Shown: positions 17,178 to 27,607, numbered from the stretch's first letter. The stretch is 64,000 bases of DNA from Bacteroides caecimuris (GCF_001688725.2 NZ_CP015401.2:2914001-2978000), one strand, 5' to 3'. Translations and numbers: made by a program. The notes: generated by a model not told the origin, from the letters alone.

Positions 17178-20100
17178 ATGATTCTTTTTTTCAGAACCCC
17201 TTCCAAGAGCGTGATTGCCGTAGAGAGCAACCATCAGCTCACCACTGACGAAAGTAATAAACTCTGCTGGCTTTTTGGCGAAGCCGTGATGGAAAGTGAA
17301 GAAAACCTGAAAGGCTGTTTCGTTGGTCCACGCCGCGAGATGATCACTCCTTGGAGTACAAACGCAGTAGAAATCACCCAAAACATGGGGCTCGAAGGCA
17401 TCAGCCGCATCGAGGAGTACTTCCCTGTTAAGGATGAAAACGCTGACTACGACCCGATGCTCCAACGCATGTACAAAGGACTCGACCAAAACATATTCAC
17501 GACCAACCGCCAGCCGGATCCGATTATCTACATCGAAGATCTCGAAGCGTACAACGAAAAAGAAGGTCTGGCACTTTCTAAAGAAGAAATGGACTATCTG
17601 AAGAAAGTGGAAAATGACCTCGGTCGTAAACTGACTGACTCCGAAGTTTTCGGTTTCGCACAAATCAACTCCGAACACTGCCGCCACAAAATCTTCGGCG
17701 GAACATTCATCATCGACGGTGTAGAACAGGAGTCTTCCCTGTTCCAGATGATTAAAAAGACGACACAGGAAAATCCGAATAAAATCATCTCTGCTTATAA
17801 AGATAATGTAGCCTTCGCCGAAGGTCCGGTGGTGGAACAGTTTGCTCCGGCAGACCACTCCAAGCCCGATTACTTCCAGGTGAAAGACATCAAGAGCGTT
17901 ATCTCACTGAAAGCAGAAACACATAATTTCCCTACTACGGTAGAACCGTTCAACGGTGCTTCTACCGGTACAGGCGGTGAAATCCGCGACCGTATGGGCG
18001 GTGGTAAAGGTTCATGGCCTATTGCAGGTACTGCTGTCTACATGACTTCTTACCCCCGCACGGATGAAGGACGCGAGTGGGAAGAAATACTTCCGGTACG
18101 CAAATGGTTGTACCAGACTCCCGAGCAGATACTTATCAAAGCATCCAACGGTGCTTCCGACTTCGGTAATAAGTTCGGTCAGCCGCTGATCTGCGGTTCG
18201 GTACTGACTTTCGAACACACGGAAAACAAAGAAGTTTATGGTTACGATAAAGTAATCATGCTTGCCGGCGGTGTAGGTTACGGCACACAACGCGACTGCC
18301 TGAAAGGTGCACCGGAAGCAGGAAACAAAGTGGTAGTAATCGGTGGTGACAACTACCGTATCGGACTAGGTGGTGGTTCCGTATCCTCTGTAGATACCGG
18401 TCGTTACAGCAGCGGTATCGAACTGAACGCAGTTCAACGTGCTAATGCTGAAATGCAGAAACGTGCCAACAACGTAGTACGTGCTCTTTGCGAAGAAGAG
18501 GTGAACCCCGTTGTTTCTATCCACGACCACGGCTCTGCCGGACACGTCAACTGTCTGTCCGAGTTAGTGGAAGAATGTGGCGGTTTAATCGATATGAGCA
18601 AGTTGCCTATCGGCGACAAGACCTTGTCGGCAAAAGAAATCATCGCCAACGAGAGTCAGGAACGTATGGGGCTATTGATTAAAGAAGAAGCCATCGAGCA
18701 TGTACGTAAGATTGCCGAACGCGAACGCGCTCCAATGTATGTAGTTGGCGAAACAACCGGCGATCATCGTTTCGCCTTCCAACAGGCTGACGGGGTACGT
18801 CCGTTTGATCTTGCCGTAGAACAGATGTTCGGTTCTTCTCCCAAGACATATATGGTAGACAAAACCATAGAACGTCATTACGAAATGCCGAAATACGAAT
18901 TGTCGAAACTCCATGAATATCTGACGAATGTGTTGCAGCTCGAAGCTGTTGCCTGCAAGGATTGGTTGACAAATAAGGTAGACCGCTCCGTGACAGGTAA
19001 AGTAGCACGCCAGCAATGCCAGGGCGAACTTCAGTTGCCGTTGAGCGACTGCGGTGTCGTAGCGCTCGACTACCGTGGAGAAAAAGGAATCGCTACTTCT
19101 ATCGGACATGCTCCACAAGCAGCATTGGCTGATCCGGCTGCCGGTTCCATCCTCGCCGTATCCGAAGCGCTGACCAATCTTGTTTGGGCTCCGATGGCGG
19201 AAGGCATGGACAGCATTTCTCTGTCTGCCAACTGGATGTGGCCTTGCCGCTCTCAAGAAGGTGAAGATGCCCGCCTTTACACAGCCGTTAAAGCATTGAG
19301 CGACTTCTGTTGCGCATTGCAAATCAATGTTCCTACCGGAAAAGACTCTCTGTCTATGACGCAGAAGTATCCGAACGGTGAAAAAGTGATTTCTCCGGGA
19401 ACTGTGATTGTTTCTGCCGGCGGTGAAGTTTCCGACGTGAAGAAAGTGGTATCTCCGGTATTGGTTAACAATGAAAAGACTACGCTTTATCATATTGACT
19501 TCAGCTTCGACGAACTGAAACTAGGTGGTTCGGCTTTCGCACAATCTTTGGGTAAAGTGGGTGACGAAGTACCTTGCGTACAGGACGCCGAATATTTCCG
19601 TGACGCTTTCCTTGCCGTACAGGAACTTGTAAACAAAGGATTGATTCTTGCAGGACACGATATATCTGCCGGTGGTCTGATCACTACATTGCTCGAAATG
19701 TGCTTCTCTAATGTAGAAGGCGGTTTGGAAATCAGCCTCGACAAGATGAAGGAAGAGGACATCGTCAAGATTCTGTTTGCAGAAAACCCGGGTATCGTTA
19801 TCCAGATCAGCGACAAGCACAAGGATGAAGTGAAGAAGATTTTGGAAGACGCCGGCGTAGGCTACATAAAGCTGGGTAAACCGACTGACGAACGCCACAT
19901 TTTGGTATCTAAAGACGGTGCAACTTACCAATTCGGCATTGATTATATGCGTGATGTATGGTATTCTTCTTCTTACCTGCTCGACCGCAAACAGTCTATG
20001 AACGGCTGCGCCAAGAAACGTTTTGAAAACTACAAGATGCAACCCGTAGAATTCGCTTTCATGCCGGAATTCAAAGGTAAGCTTTCTCAATACGGTATCA

Positions 20101-20882
20101 CTCCAGACCGTCGCACTCCAAGTGGTATCCGTGCGGCTATCATCCGCGAAAAGGGAACGAACGGCGAGCGCGAAATGGCATACTCACTCTATCTGGCAGG
20201 CTTTGACGTAAAAGACGTTACGATGACCGACCTTATCAGCGGGCGCGAGACACTGGAAGACGTAAACATGATTGTTTACTGCGGTGGTTTCTCCAACTCC
20301 GACGTATTGGGTTCTGCCAAAGGATGGGCAGGCGGATTCCTGTTCAACCCGAAAGCGAAAGAGGCACTCGACAAGTTCTACGCTCGTGAAGATACGCTCT
20401 CACTGGGTATTTGCAACGGTTGCCAGTTGATGATGGAACTTGGTCTTATCAATCCGGAACATAAGAAAAAAGGCAAGATGCTACACAATGACTCCCATAA
20501 ATTCGAGTCTACTTTCGTCGGCCTGACTATCCCGACAAACCGCAGTGTGATGTTTGGTTCACTAAGCGGAAGCAAACTGGGTATCTGGGTAGCACACGGA
20601 GAAGGTAAATTCTCACTGCCGTACGATGAAGACAAATACAATGTAGTGGCGAAATACAGCTACGATGAGTACCCGGGCAACCCGAACGGCTCAGACTACT
20701 CCATTGCAGGACTTGCCAGTGCAGACGGGCGTCATTTGGCGATGATGCCTCACTTGGAACGTGCCATCTTCCCATGGCAAAACGGTTGTTATCCGACAGA
20801 CCGCAAGAACAGCGATCAGGTTACTCCATGGATAGAAGCGTTTGTCAACGCTCGCAAATGGGTGGAAGCTAAAATGAAATAA
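17178..20882 (+). CDS. purL: Phosphoribosylformylglycinamidine synthase (large single-chain PurL)
   Basis: Fourth step of de novo purine synthesis: FGAR plus glutamine plus ATP to FGAM. 1234 residues, the long form found in Bacteroidota and Proteobacteria. Seen in order: the N-terminal PurS-like part, the linker and first synthetase half (INSEHCRHKIFGG; TFPTTVEPFNGASTGTGG-type loop with KAETHNFPTTVEPFNGAS), the second half, and a C-terminal glutaminase with nucleophile cysteine in LGICNGCQLMMELG and MPHLERAIFPW near the end. Complete and well preserved. Stands alone between its own promoter and a terminator. Confidence 0.97.
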   Translation: MILFFRTPSKSVIAVESNHQLTTDESNKLCWLFGEAVMESEENLKGCFVGPRREMITPWSTNAVEITQNMGLEGISRIEEYFPVKDENADYDPMLQRMYKGLDQNIFTTNRQPDPIIYIEDLEAYNEKEGLALSKEEMDYLKKVENDLGRKLTDSEVFGFAQINSEHCRHKIFGGTFIIDGVEQESSLFQMIKKTTQENPNKIISAYKDNVAFAEGPVVEQFAPADHSKPDYFQVKDIKSVISLKAETHNFPTTVEPFNGASTGTGGEIRDRMGGGKGSWPIAGTAVYMTSYPRTDEGREWEEILPVRKWLYQTPEQILIKASNGASDFGNKFGQPLICGSVLTFEHTENKEVYGYDKVIMLAGGVGYGTQRDCLKGAPEAGNKVVVIGGDNYRIGLGGGSVSSVDTGRYSSGIELNAVQRANAEMQKRANNVVRALCEEEVNPVVSIHDHGSAGHVNCLSELVEECGGLIDMSKLPIGDKTLSAKEIIANESQERMGLLIKEEAIEHVRKIAERERAPMYVVGETTGDHRFAFQQADGVRPFDLAVEQMFGSSPKTYMVDKTIERHYEMPKYELSKLHEYLTNVLQLEAVACKDWLTNKVDRSVTGKVARQQCQGELQLPLSDCGVVALDYRGEKGIATSIGHAPQAALADPAAGSILAVSEALTNLVWAPMAEGMDSISLSANWMWPCRSQEGEDARLYTAVKALSDFCCALQINVPTGKDSLSMTQKYPNGEKVISPGTVIVSAGGEVSDVKKVVSPVLVNNEKTTLYHIDFSFDELKLGGSAFAQSLGKVGDEVPCVQDAEYFRDAFLAVQELVNKGLILAGHDISAGGLITTLLEMCFSNVEGGLEISLDKMKEEDIVKILFAENPGIVIQISDKHKDEVKKILEDAGVGYIKLGKPTDERHILVSKDGATYQFGIDYMRDVWYSSSYLLDRKQSMNGCAKKRFENYKMQPVEFAFMPEFKGKLSQYGITPDRRTPSGIRAAIIREKGTNGEREMAYSLYLAGFDVKDVTMTDLISGRETLEDVNMIVYCGGFSNSDVLGSAKGWAGGFLFNPKAKEALDKFYAREDTLSLGICNGCQLMMELGLINPEHKKKGKMLHNDSHKFESTFVGLTIPTNRSVMFGSLSGSKLGIWVAHGEGKFSLPYDEDKYNVVAKYSYDEYPGNPNGSDYSIAGLASADGRHLAMMPHLERAIFPWQNGCYPTDRKNSDQVTPWIEAFVNARKWVEAKMK

Positions 20883-20898
20883 ATCATTCCTATATTTA

Positions 20899-20938
20899 CA
20901 GAGGCTGGTACATTTTAAAGTGCCGGCCTCTTATTTTA
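20899..20938 (+). terminator. purL terminator
   Basis: Stem AGAGGCTGGTAC / GTGCCGGCCTCT (with G-U pairs) followed by TTATTTT, 18 bp after the stop codon. Confidence 0.8.
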
Positions 20939-21071
20939 CCCAACATTTCGTTCTACCATTAACATGACAGATAACATTGACAACCCGGCTCTCACAGTAG
21001 ATGTAATGTAAATCCCAGTCAATATGGCAAAGAGAAAAAACAGTTAGTCAGGAAGGAGGAGAAAAGAAAGA

Positions 21072-21614
21072 ATGAACATTTATCTCGAAGCATTTGGAAT
21101 CTTTTTTAAAATTGGCGCTTTCACCATTGGAGGAGGGTATGCAATGGTGCCACTGATTGAAAATGAAATTGTCACCAAACGGAAGTGGATTGCGCAGGAC
21201 GATTTTATCGATCTGCTGGCTATCTCCCAATCCGCTCCGGGAATTTTGGCAGTCAATATTTCTATCTTTATAGGATATAAGCTGCGCGGCATCCGGGGAA
21301 GTATTGTCACGGCATTGGGAACAATCTTGCCCTCTTTCCTTATCATATTGGCTATTGCCCTGTTCTTTCATAGTTTCAAAGACAATCCGATAGTGGAACG
21401 CATCTTCAGAGGAATCCGACCGGCAGTGGTAGCACTCATTGCCGCACCGACCTTTACCATGGGGCGATCTGCCAAAATCAACCGCTACAATCTGTGGATT
21501 CCGGTTGTTTCAGCATTATTAATCTGGTTGTTGGGCTTCTCTCCTATTTGGATTATCATCGCTGCGGGTGTAGGCGGTTTTCTTTGGGGAAAGGTTAAAA
21601 AAGTTGAGAGTTGA
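21072..21614 (+). CDS. Chromate transporter half-protein (first of pair)
   Basis: CHR-family inner-membrane protein of 180 residues. FFKIGAFTIGGGYAMVPLIE at the start and DLLAISQSAPGILAVNISIF are the family's conserved motifs. Members of this size are half-length and work as a pair with the next gene. Chromate export by proton exchange is known for characterised family members; the natural substrate in gut Bacteroides is uncertain. Confidence 0.9.
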   Translation: MNIYLEAFGIFFKIGAFTIGGGYAMVPLIENEIVTKRKWIAQDDFIDLLAISQSAPGILAVNISIFIGYKLRGIRGSIVTALGTILPSFLIILAIALFFHSFKDNPIVERIFRGIRPAVVALIAAPTFTMGRSAKINRYNLWIPVVSALLIWLLGFSPIWIIIAAGVGGFLWGKVKKVES

Positions 21615-21637
21615 GAGCGGAGAGTTGAAGCGGCATA

Positions 21638-21714
21638 GATTACACGGATTAACGTTGTTGTTTTACAGATTCCTAATTCTAAACAGCCATGAAAGCCATG
21701 AAATCCGTGTAATC
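21638..21714. repeat. 13-bp inverted repeat between the chromate genes
   Basis: GATTACACGGATT at 21638-21650 is the exact reverse complement of AATCCGTGTAATC at 21702-21714, which lies in the 9-bp array. A transcript could fold here. Confidence 0.6.
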
Positions 21715-21767
21715 CACGTAATCCATGCAATCCACGTGATCCGTGCAATCCACGTGATCCGTGCCTA
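21687..21767. repeat. 9-bp tandem array between the two chromate transporter genes
   Basis: Nine consecutive 9-bp units of consensus CCRYGNAAT/CCRYGTGAT, for example CCACGTAAT, CCATGCAAT, CCACGTGAT and CCGTGCAAT. The period is exact over 81 bp with no indels. Confidence 0.85.
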
Positions 21768-21796
21768 AAATTATTATATAATAAACTATTAATCAT

Positions 21797-22345
21797 ATGA
21801 TTTACATACAGTTATTCTATACATTTTTCAAGATCGGGCTCTTTGGCTTCGGCGGCGGTTATGCCATGCTTTCCATGATTCAAGGTGAAGTGGTGACCCG
21901 CTATGGATGGGTAAGTCCGCAGGAGTTCACGGATATTGTCGCAATCAGCCAGATGACACCAGGACCTATTGGTATTAATGCAGCTACTTATGTAGGGTTT
22001 ACTTCGACAGGTAGCGTATGGGGTTCCATCATTGCGACTTTCGCTGTAGTTCTCCCCTCTTTTATCTTGATGCTGACTATCAGCAAATTCTTCCTGAAAT
22101 ACCAGAAACACCCCGTAGTGGAATCTATTTTCGGTGGATTACGCCCGGCAGTAGTCGGATTACTCGCCTCTGCTGCGTTGGTATTAATGAATGTAGAAAA
22201 CTTCGGTTCGCCTATTGAAGATACCTATTCATTCGTTATCAGCGTCATTATATTCCTGATTGCTTTCATCGGAACAAGAAAATATAAAGCCAATCCGATT
22301 CTGATGATTATCGCCTGCGGCATTGCAGGGTTGCTGCTTTATTAA
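21797..22345 (+). CDS. Chromate transporter half-protein (second of pair)
   Basis: Second 182-residue CHR-domain protein, the partner of the gene 182 bp upstream. Conserved segments are FFKIGLFGFGGGYAMLSMIQ and DIVAISQMTPGPIGINAATY, followed by VVESIFGGLRPAVVGLLAS; the latter resembles RIFRGIRPAVVALIAAP of the first half, showing that the two arose by duplication. The two genes are separated by a repeat-filled spacer instead of the usual tight overlap. Confidence 0.9.
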   Translation: MIYIQLFYTFFKIGLFGFGGGYAMLSMIQGEVVTRYGWVSPQEFTDIVAISQMTPGPIGINAATYVGFTSTGSVWGSIIATFAVVLPSFILMLTISKFFLKYQKHPVVESIFGGLRPAVVGLLASAALVLMNVENFGSPIEDTYSFVISVIIFLIAFIGTRKYKANPILMIIACGIAGLLLY

Positions 22346-22368
22346 TAGCAAGCGACTGAATAACGACA

Positions 22369-22470
22369 AACAAAAAAAAACGGTGAACAGAAAAACAGTA
22401 AACAAAAAAACGGTGAACAAAAAAACGATATACCCAAAACAGTAAACAAAAAAAACGGTGAACAAACTGC
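22369..22470. repeat. Imperfect 15-17-bp repeats, AAACGGTGAACA type
   Basis: Words AAACGGTGAACA and AAACAGTAAACA alternate five times downstream of the second chromate gene, separated by A-runs. A ninth-base inverted copy CACCGTTTT follows at about 22491, so a terminator-like fold between the convergent genes is possible. Confidence 0.7.
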
Positions 22471-22521
22471 GTTATCATTCTGCAGAGTGTCCACCGTTTT
22501 ACCGTTGTTTATTCTATACCT

Positions 22522-24030
22522 TTACAGTTTCAACTTCTTACTTACGGATTTCGATTCATTATGAAGACGGTCCAAAGCAGTCACTACATAACGGTATTTT
22601 GTTTTTCCTGTTTCGTATGGGAGTTTGTAGAACGGATTGCGGGTGATAGCTACAATATGTGAAGGATCGTCAAGGTTCACTTTTTCTTTTCCGCTAAAGC
22701 GATAGACTACATATTGAACTGCCTTATCCATTTCTGTTTCTGCTTTCGGAGCAGTCCAGAAAAGGATATAGCCGTCTTCTGTCCATACCTTTTTCATCTT
22801 GCGCACTTTGCCCGGAGCCTTGTTATCCATAAAGTCAAAGACAGGAATCAATGCAGGATACTTATGATATTCACTCACTAAAGCATCGCGGTATCTTCCC
22901 TGATTTTCGACAACCGCTGCCGCATACCATTGGCAACTGCCTCCGATTGTTTGATAAGCACGCTGCAAAGCCATCTTTCGTGGAAGCTGGTTGATGGAAG
23001 GATTCTGCGGGTCGGCATGCTGGATAGTGTTCGGCACAGACTGACCGATAAACAACGGACGGTTTTCCGAATGGGTAGCCCACCATTTCACCAATGTCTC
23101 ATAGTCGGCAGCCTTATGGCCGATTTGCCAGTAAATCTGCGGAATATTATAATCAATCCATCCCTCACGTGCCCAATGCAGGACATCGGCATACAAGTCA
23201 TCGTAATTCTGCAAACCATTCGTATTACTTCCCAACGGGTCGCTCTTCTGATTACGATAGATACCAAACGGACTGATACCGAACTTCACCCATGGCTTGA
23301 TGCCACGGATAGTCTCGTGAAGTTTCTTTATCAACACATTGACATTACTACGACGCCAGTCTGCCTTACTTGTAAAACCTCCACCATAACGGGCAAAGCT
23401 CGCATCATCCGGGAAGTCCAGTCCTTTCACCGGATAAGGATAGAAATAATCATCCATGTGGATAGCGTCCACATCATAGCGGGACACGATATCGGTCACG
23501 ATCTTACAGATGTATTCCCGGCTTTCGGGAAGTGCCGGGTCGAAGTATAGCTGATCGCCATAAGTAATGAACCATTCCGGATGCTGGTGGTAAATATGTT
23601 CCGGAGCCAATTCATTTTTTAATGAAGTCTTCACACGGTAAGGATTGATCCAGGCATGAAATTCCATATTCCGTTTCTTACACTCTTCAATCATAAACTG
23701 CATCGGGTCCCACATAGGAGAAGGCGTCTGTCCTTGCGTACCGGTCAGGAAGCGGCTCCACGGTTCATATTGGGAAGCGTATAATGCATCCGCTTCGGGA
23801 CGTACTTGAAAGATAATCGCATTAATGCCGGCTCCTTGAAGAGAATTCAACTGGCTAATCAATATTTGCTTCAGTCGCTCTGTGGGAATGCCACGAAACT
23901 GGCTATTGACAGCCTGTATCCATGCTCCACGGAATTCACGTTTGGGATATTTATTGCCTGATGGCACCTGTGCCCTTACTCCCACCGCAAGAAGAAGAGC
24001 CAAAAGTAAAAGATAGTTTTTCAGCTTCAT
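22522..24030 (-). CDS. GHL10 (DUF187) family glycoside-hydrolase-like protein, copy 1
   Basis: Secreted TIM-barrel protein of 502 residues from the ATG at 24030 (MKLKNYLLLLALLLAVGVRA, signal peptide). The DUF187/GHL10 pattern is clear: EFRGAWIQAVNSQF at the start of the barrel, GINAIIFQVRPEADALY, EFHAWINPYR, VDAIHMDDYFYPYP with an acidic pair likely at the active site, and WIDYNIPQIYWQIGH. A C-terminal fibronectin-III-like domain (about 415-502) follows. Family members act on peptidoglycan or other glycans; substrate here is unknown. A paralogue lies at 30022-31479. Confidence 0.87.
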   Translation of the reverse strand: MKLKNYLLLLALLLAVGVRAQVPSGNKYPKREFRGAWIQAVNSQFRGIPTERLKQILISQLNSLQGAGINAIIFQVRPEADALYASQYEPWSRFLTGTQGQTPSPMWDPMQFMIEECKKRNMEFHAWINPYRVKTSLKNELAPEHIYHQHPEWFITYGDQLYFDPALPESREYICKIVTDIVSRYDVDAIHMDDYFYPYPVKGLDFPDDASFARYGGGFTSKADWRRSNVNVLIKKLHETIRGIKPWVKFGISPFGIYRNQKSDPLGSNTNGLQNYDDLYADVLHWAREGWIDYNIPQIYWQIGHKAADYETLVKWWATHSENRPLFIGQSVPNTIQHADPQNPSINQLPRKMALQRAYQTIGGSCQWYAAAVVENQGRYRDALVSEYHKYPALIPVFDFMDNKAPGKVRKMKKVWTEDGYILFWTAPKAETEMDKAVQYVVYRFSGKEKVNLDDPSHIVAITRNPFYKLPYETGKTKYRYVVTALDRLHNESKSVSKKLKL

Positions 24031-24089
24031 AATATTCTTAAATCGTAATAATGTGACGCAAAGATAATACAAACTCCCGATAAATTCGC

Positions 24090-24097
24090 TAACTTTG
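24090..24097 (+). promoter_or_regulatory. Possible -7 box for uvrA
   Basis: TAACTTTG followed by C fits TAnnTTTG, 28 bp before the uvrA ATG. No good -33 was found. The same TAACTTTGC word precedes the GHL10 gene at 30022. Confidence 0.4.
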
Positions 24098-24125
24098 CCG
24101 ACTACCATAAAACAAGGAGTATTTT

Positions 24126-26897
24126 ATGTCAGAAAACAACTATATTTCGATAAAAGGTGCACGAGTAAACAACCTGAAAAACATCGATGTAGATATACCA
24201 CGCAACAAACTTGTTGTAATCACCGGATTGTCGGGTTCCGGCAAATCATCACTTGCTTTTGATACCCTTTATGCAGAGGGACAACGCCGCTACGTAGAAA
24301 GCTTGAGCAGCTATGCGCGTCAGTTTCTGGGGAGAATGAGCAAGCCGGAATGTGACTTTATCAAAGGGATTCCGCCCGCCATTGCCATCGAACAGAAAGT
24401 GAATAGCCGCAATCCGCGTTCTACGGTGGGCACCTCGACCGAGATTTACGAATATCTCCGCCTGCTGTACTCCCGGGTGGGAAAAACGTATAGTCCCATC
24501 AGCGGGCAGGAAGTGAAGAAACACTCCACGGAAGACATCGTCAACTGCATGCTCTCCTATCCGGAAGGTACGAGATATACGGTGCTGACCCCCATCCGCC
24601 TGCGTGAAGGCCGCACCTTGCAACAGCAATTGGAAATAGACCTGAAACAAGGATTCAACCGTATCGAAGTGAACGGTGAAATGAAACGAATCGATGAATA
24701 CACGCCCGTGGCAGGTGATGAAGTCTACCTGTTGGTCGACCGTATGGCGGTAACCACCAGCAAGGACGCCATCAGCCGGCTCACCGACTCTGCCGAAACA
24801 GCCATGTACGAAGGTGACGGAACCTGCATGCTGCGTTTTTATCTATCGGATGGCACCACCAAACTTCATACTTTCAGCACGAAATTCGAAGCGGACGGCA
24901 TCGTCTTTGAAGAACCGAACGACCAGATGTTCTCGTTCAACTCGCCTATCGGTGCTTGTCCGGAGTGCGAAGGATTCGGTAAAGTGGTCGGTATTGACGA
25001 GCACTTAGTCGTTCCGGATCGTTCATTATCGGTGTATGAAGGAGCTATCGTATGCTGGCGCGGCGAAAAGATGGGTGAATGGAAAGACGAATTGATTCAC
25101 AATGCGGAAAAATTCGACTTCCCCATTTTCACTCCTTATTATGAGTTGACAGACGCTCAACGCCGGTTGCTTTGGGAAGGCAACCCATATTTCCACGGCA
25201 TCAATGATTTCTTCAAGATGCTGGAAGAGAATCAATATAAGATACAATACCGGGTGATGCTGGCACGCTACCGTGGAAAGACGCTTTGCCCGAAATGCCA
25301 CGGCACCCGCCTGAAACCGGAAGCCGGATATGTACGGGTGGGCGGTAAGAATATCTCCGAACTGGTAGATTTACCTATTACGGAATTAAAGCAGTTCTTT
25401 GACCATCTGGAGCTGGACGAGCACGACAGCAATGTGTCCCGACGTATTCTGGTTGAAATCAATAGCCGGATTCGCTTTCTGATTGATGTAGGTTTGGGCT
25501 ATCTGACGCTGAACCGGCTCAGCAATTCCTTATCGGGCGGAGAAAGCCAGCGTATCAATCTGGCAACCTCGCTGGGAAGTAGTCTTGTTGGCAGCCTTTA
25601 TATTCTCGACGAGCCAAGTATCGGACTGCATAGCCGTGATACAGACCGCCTGCTTCATGTGTTGCGCCAACTGCAACAATTAGGTAATACGGTAGTGGTG
25701 GTAGAGCACGACGAAGAGATTATCCGTGCCGCGGATTACATTATCGACATAGGTCCTAATGCCGGACGTCTGGGCGGAGAGGTTGTCTACCAAGGCGATA
25801 TGAAGGATTTGAAGAAGGGAAGCAACAGCTATACGGTACGTTATCTTTTGGGAGAAGATGAAATACCCGTTCCGGAGCATCGCCGGCCGTGGAATAACTA
25901 TATCGAATTGAAAGGCGCACGTGAGAATAATCTGAAAGGAGTAAACGTACGCTTCCCGCTCAATGTAATGACAGTCGTTACGGGTGTTTCCGGTTCCGGA
26001 AAGAGTACACTGGTGAGAGACATTTTCTTCCGGGCATTGAAACGTGAATTAGACGAATGCAGTGACCGGCCGGGAGAATTCTCTTCAATCGGAGGAAGTT
26101 TGCGCGACCTTCGGAATGTAGAATTTGTAGACCAGAACCCGATTGGCAAATCATCGCGCTCAAATCCGGTGACTTACATCAAGGCTTACGATGAAATCCG
26201 CAAACTATGGTCTGAACAACCTTTGGCGAAGCAAATGGGATATACTCCCGGATTCTTCAGTTTCAATAGCGAAGGCGGCCGTTGCGAAGAGTGTAAAGGA
26301 GAAGGAACCATTACTGTAGAGATGCAATTTATGGCAGATTTGGTATTGGAGTGTGAATCTTGTCGCGGGAAACGCTTCAAATCCGACACGCTGGAAGTGA
26401 AATTCAACGATAAAAGCATCTACGATGTATTGGAGATGACCGTGAACCAAGCGATTGAGTTCTTCAACGAACATGGACAGAAGAAAATTGTGAAGAAACT
26501 GCTTCCTCTGCAGGACGTGGGACTGGGATACATTAAATTAGGACAGGCTTCTTCTACCCTTTCCGGTGGTGAAAACCAGCGTGTCAAACTCGCATTTTAT
26601 TTAAGTCAGGAGAAAGCCGACCCAACGATGTTTATCTTTGACGAGCCGACTACGGGATTGCATTTCCATGACATCCGCAAACTTCTGGATGCTTTCGACG
26701 CACTCATCCGCCGGGGACACAGCATCGTTATCATCGAGCATAACATGGACGTTATCAAATGTGCCGATTATGTAATCGACCTCGGACCGGAAGGCGGAGA
26801 TAAGGGTGGAAACATCGTAGCAGCGGGTACTCCGGAAGAAGTTGCCGCCTGCGGAGCAAGCTATACGGGGCAGTTTCTGAGAGAAAAACTGGGATAA
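24126..26897 (+). CDS. uvrA: Excinuclease ABC subunit A
   Basis: DNA-damage recognition ATPase of nucleotide excision repair, 923 residues. Two ABC modules are present: first Walker [10 protein letters not shown] at 34-42, signature [12 protein letters not shown], and [11 protein letters not shown]; second Walker [10 protein letters not shown], signature [12 protein letters not shown], and [11 protein letters not shown]. Zinc-binding pairs [24 protein letters not shown] and CESCRGKR are visible. [16 protein letters not shown] marks a genuine UvrA. Bacteroides often carry more than one UvrA; length and motifs fit either the main copy or UvrA2, which cannot be separated here. Confidence 0.95.
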   Translation: MSENNYISIKGARVNNLKNIDVDIPRNKLVVITGLSGSGKSSLAFDTLYAEGQRRYVESLSSYARQFLGRMSKPECDFIKGIPPAIAIEQKVNSRNPRSTVGTSTEIYEYLRLLYSRVGKTYSPISGQEVKKHSTEDIVNCMLSYPEGTRYTVLTPIRLREGRTLQQQLEIDLKQGFNRIEVNGEMKRIDEYTPVAGDEVYLLVDRMAVTTSKDAISRLTDSAETAMYEGDGTCMLRFYLSDGTTKLHTFSTKFEADGIVFEEPNDQMFSFNSPIGACPECEGFGKVVGIDEHLVVPDRSLSVYEGAIVCWRGEKMGEWKDELIHNAEKFDFPIFTPYYELTDAQRRLLWEGNPYFHGINDFFKMLEENQYKIQYRVMLARYRGKTLCPKCHGTRLKPEAGYVRVGGKNISELVDLPITELKQFFDHLELDEHDSNVSRRILVEINSRIRFLIDVGLGYLTLNRLSNSLSGGESQRINLATSLGSSLVGSLYILDEPSIGLHSRDTDRLLHVLRQLQQLGNTVVVVEHDEEIIRAADYIIDIGPNAGRLGGEVVYQGDMKDLKKGSNSYTVRYLLGEDEIPVPEHRRPWNNYIELKGARENNLKGVNVRFPLNVMTVVTGVSGSGKSTLVRDIFFRALKRELDECSDRPGEFSSIGGSLRDLRNVEFVDQNPIGKSSRSNPVTYIKAYDEIRKLWSEQPLAKQMGYTPGFFSFNSEGGRCEECKGEGTITVEMQFMADLVLECESCRGKRFKSDTLEVKFNDKSIYDVLEMTVNQAIEFFNEHGQKKIVKKLLPLQDVGLGYIKLGQASSTLSGGENQRVKLAFYLSQEKADPTMFIFDEPTTGLHFHDIRKLLDAFDALIRRGHSIVIIEHNMDVIKCADYVIDLGPEGGDKGGNIVAAGTPEEVAACGASYTGQFLREKLG

Positions 26898-27007
26898 CGA
26901 TTCGTTTTATTTTCTTAGGTTCTTTATATCTTGTCTCGCCCCATATATGAGGTTATGTAAGCTAACAGTGTAAATAATCTATATATTACTGCATAACAAA
27001 CGAATAT

Positions 27008-27053
27008 ACCTACCACCCCGTCCTTCGGACACCCCTCCTTCCCGAAGGAGGGG
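27008..27053. repeat. REP-like double hairpin downstream of uvrA
   Basis: Two adjacent small stems: GTCC-ttc-GGAC near 27020-27030, then a perfect 9-bp stem CCCCTCCTT / AAGGAGGGG at 27032-27053 with a CCCG loop. No T-run follows, so it is less like a terminator than a dispersed palindromic repeat. Confidence 0.55.
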
Positions 27054-27356
27054 AAGCCATGCGGACGAACTTATATCGAACTAACGTCAGTTAAATGGGC
27101 TCAACCACGCTGTAATCATGCTTCAATGCAGTCAACAATCACCGACGGGAGAAAGTTTTCCGACAGGCGCCCCGTTCTGTTAACGGATGCAAACGCAATA
27201 GAAGGGAGTTTGTCCGCATTTTGAAAAACGCAACAAGTCGCCCATCAGTTTACATCATTTAACAATCAAGCGTCAAATTCCGCTTTACACTCGCTTCATG
27301 AAGCATTCATTTTCGTTCCTTCACAGATATTAAGTAAATATTTATTCAATTTTAGA

Positions 27357-27417
27357 ACGAAGAGGGAACGAAGGTGAAACGAAGGAGATACGAAGGGGAT
27401 ACGGAGAAGTGACGAAA
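27357..27417 (+). repeat. 11-bp phased ACGAAG array
   Basis: ACGAAG (or ACGGAG/ACGAAA) starts at 27357, 27368, 27379, 27390, 27401 and 27412, an exact 11-bp spacing, i.e. about one helical turn. It lies in the gene-free stretch 26898-27738, where I recognise no protein. Confidence 0.7.
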
Positions 27418-27461
27418 AAGCAGCGGAAAAGCGAGGAAAAGACAAAAAATCAGAATCTTCG

Positions 27462-27500
27462 GGAAGGCTCCGGAGGGAGCTTGTTTTTTTGTTTTTTTAT
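27462..27500 (+). terminator. Terminator-like hairpin in the uvrA-OMP gap
   Basis: GGCTCC / GGGAGC stem followed by TTGTTTTTTTG. It implies a plus-strand transcript ending here, either long uvrA read-through or an unrecognised small RNA. Confidence 0.5.
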
Positions 27501-27503
27501 CAG

Positions 27504-27563
27504 TCCGTTAACCAAGATTAAGCGCCCGGAGTGAACCGCCGAATGGAAAATCTTGGGTACGGA
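27504..27563. other. Long imperfect hairpin of unknown role
   Basis: TCCGT-AACCAAGATT on the left pairs with AATCTTGGGT-ACGGA on the right (13 pairs with a small internal loop), closing over about 29 nt that itself holds a CGG/CCG stem. Confidence 0.5.
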
Positions 27564-27570
27564 TGGTGCA

Positions 27571-27607
27571 AAAGAAGGTGTGTCAAAATGCGCACCTTCT
27601 TTTTTAT
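27571..27607. terminator. Bidirectional hairpin terminator
   Basis: Stem AGAAGGTGTG / CGCACCTTCT with A-run before and T-run after. Confidence 0.65.

Noticed and set aside
18672..19493. Long minus-strand open frame inside purL
   Set aside because: Shadow of a highly conserved gene with strong codon bias; no recognisable domain.
21485..21796. Minus-strand frame with collagen-like HGSRGLHGSRG repeats
   Set aside because: It is only the translation of the 9-bp DNA repeat plus the antisense of a chromate transporter gene; no start context.
22229..22465. Minus-strand frame with FLFTVFLFTVF repeats
   Set aside because: Translation of the AAACGGTGAACA repeat; not a membrane protein gene.
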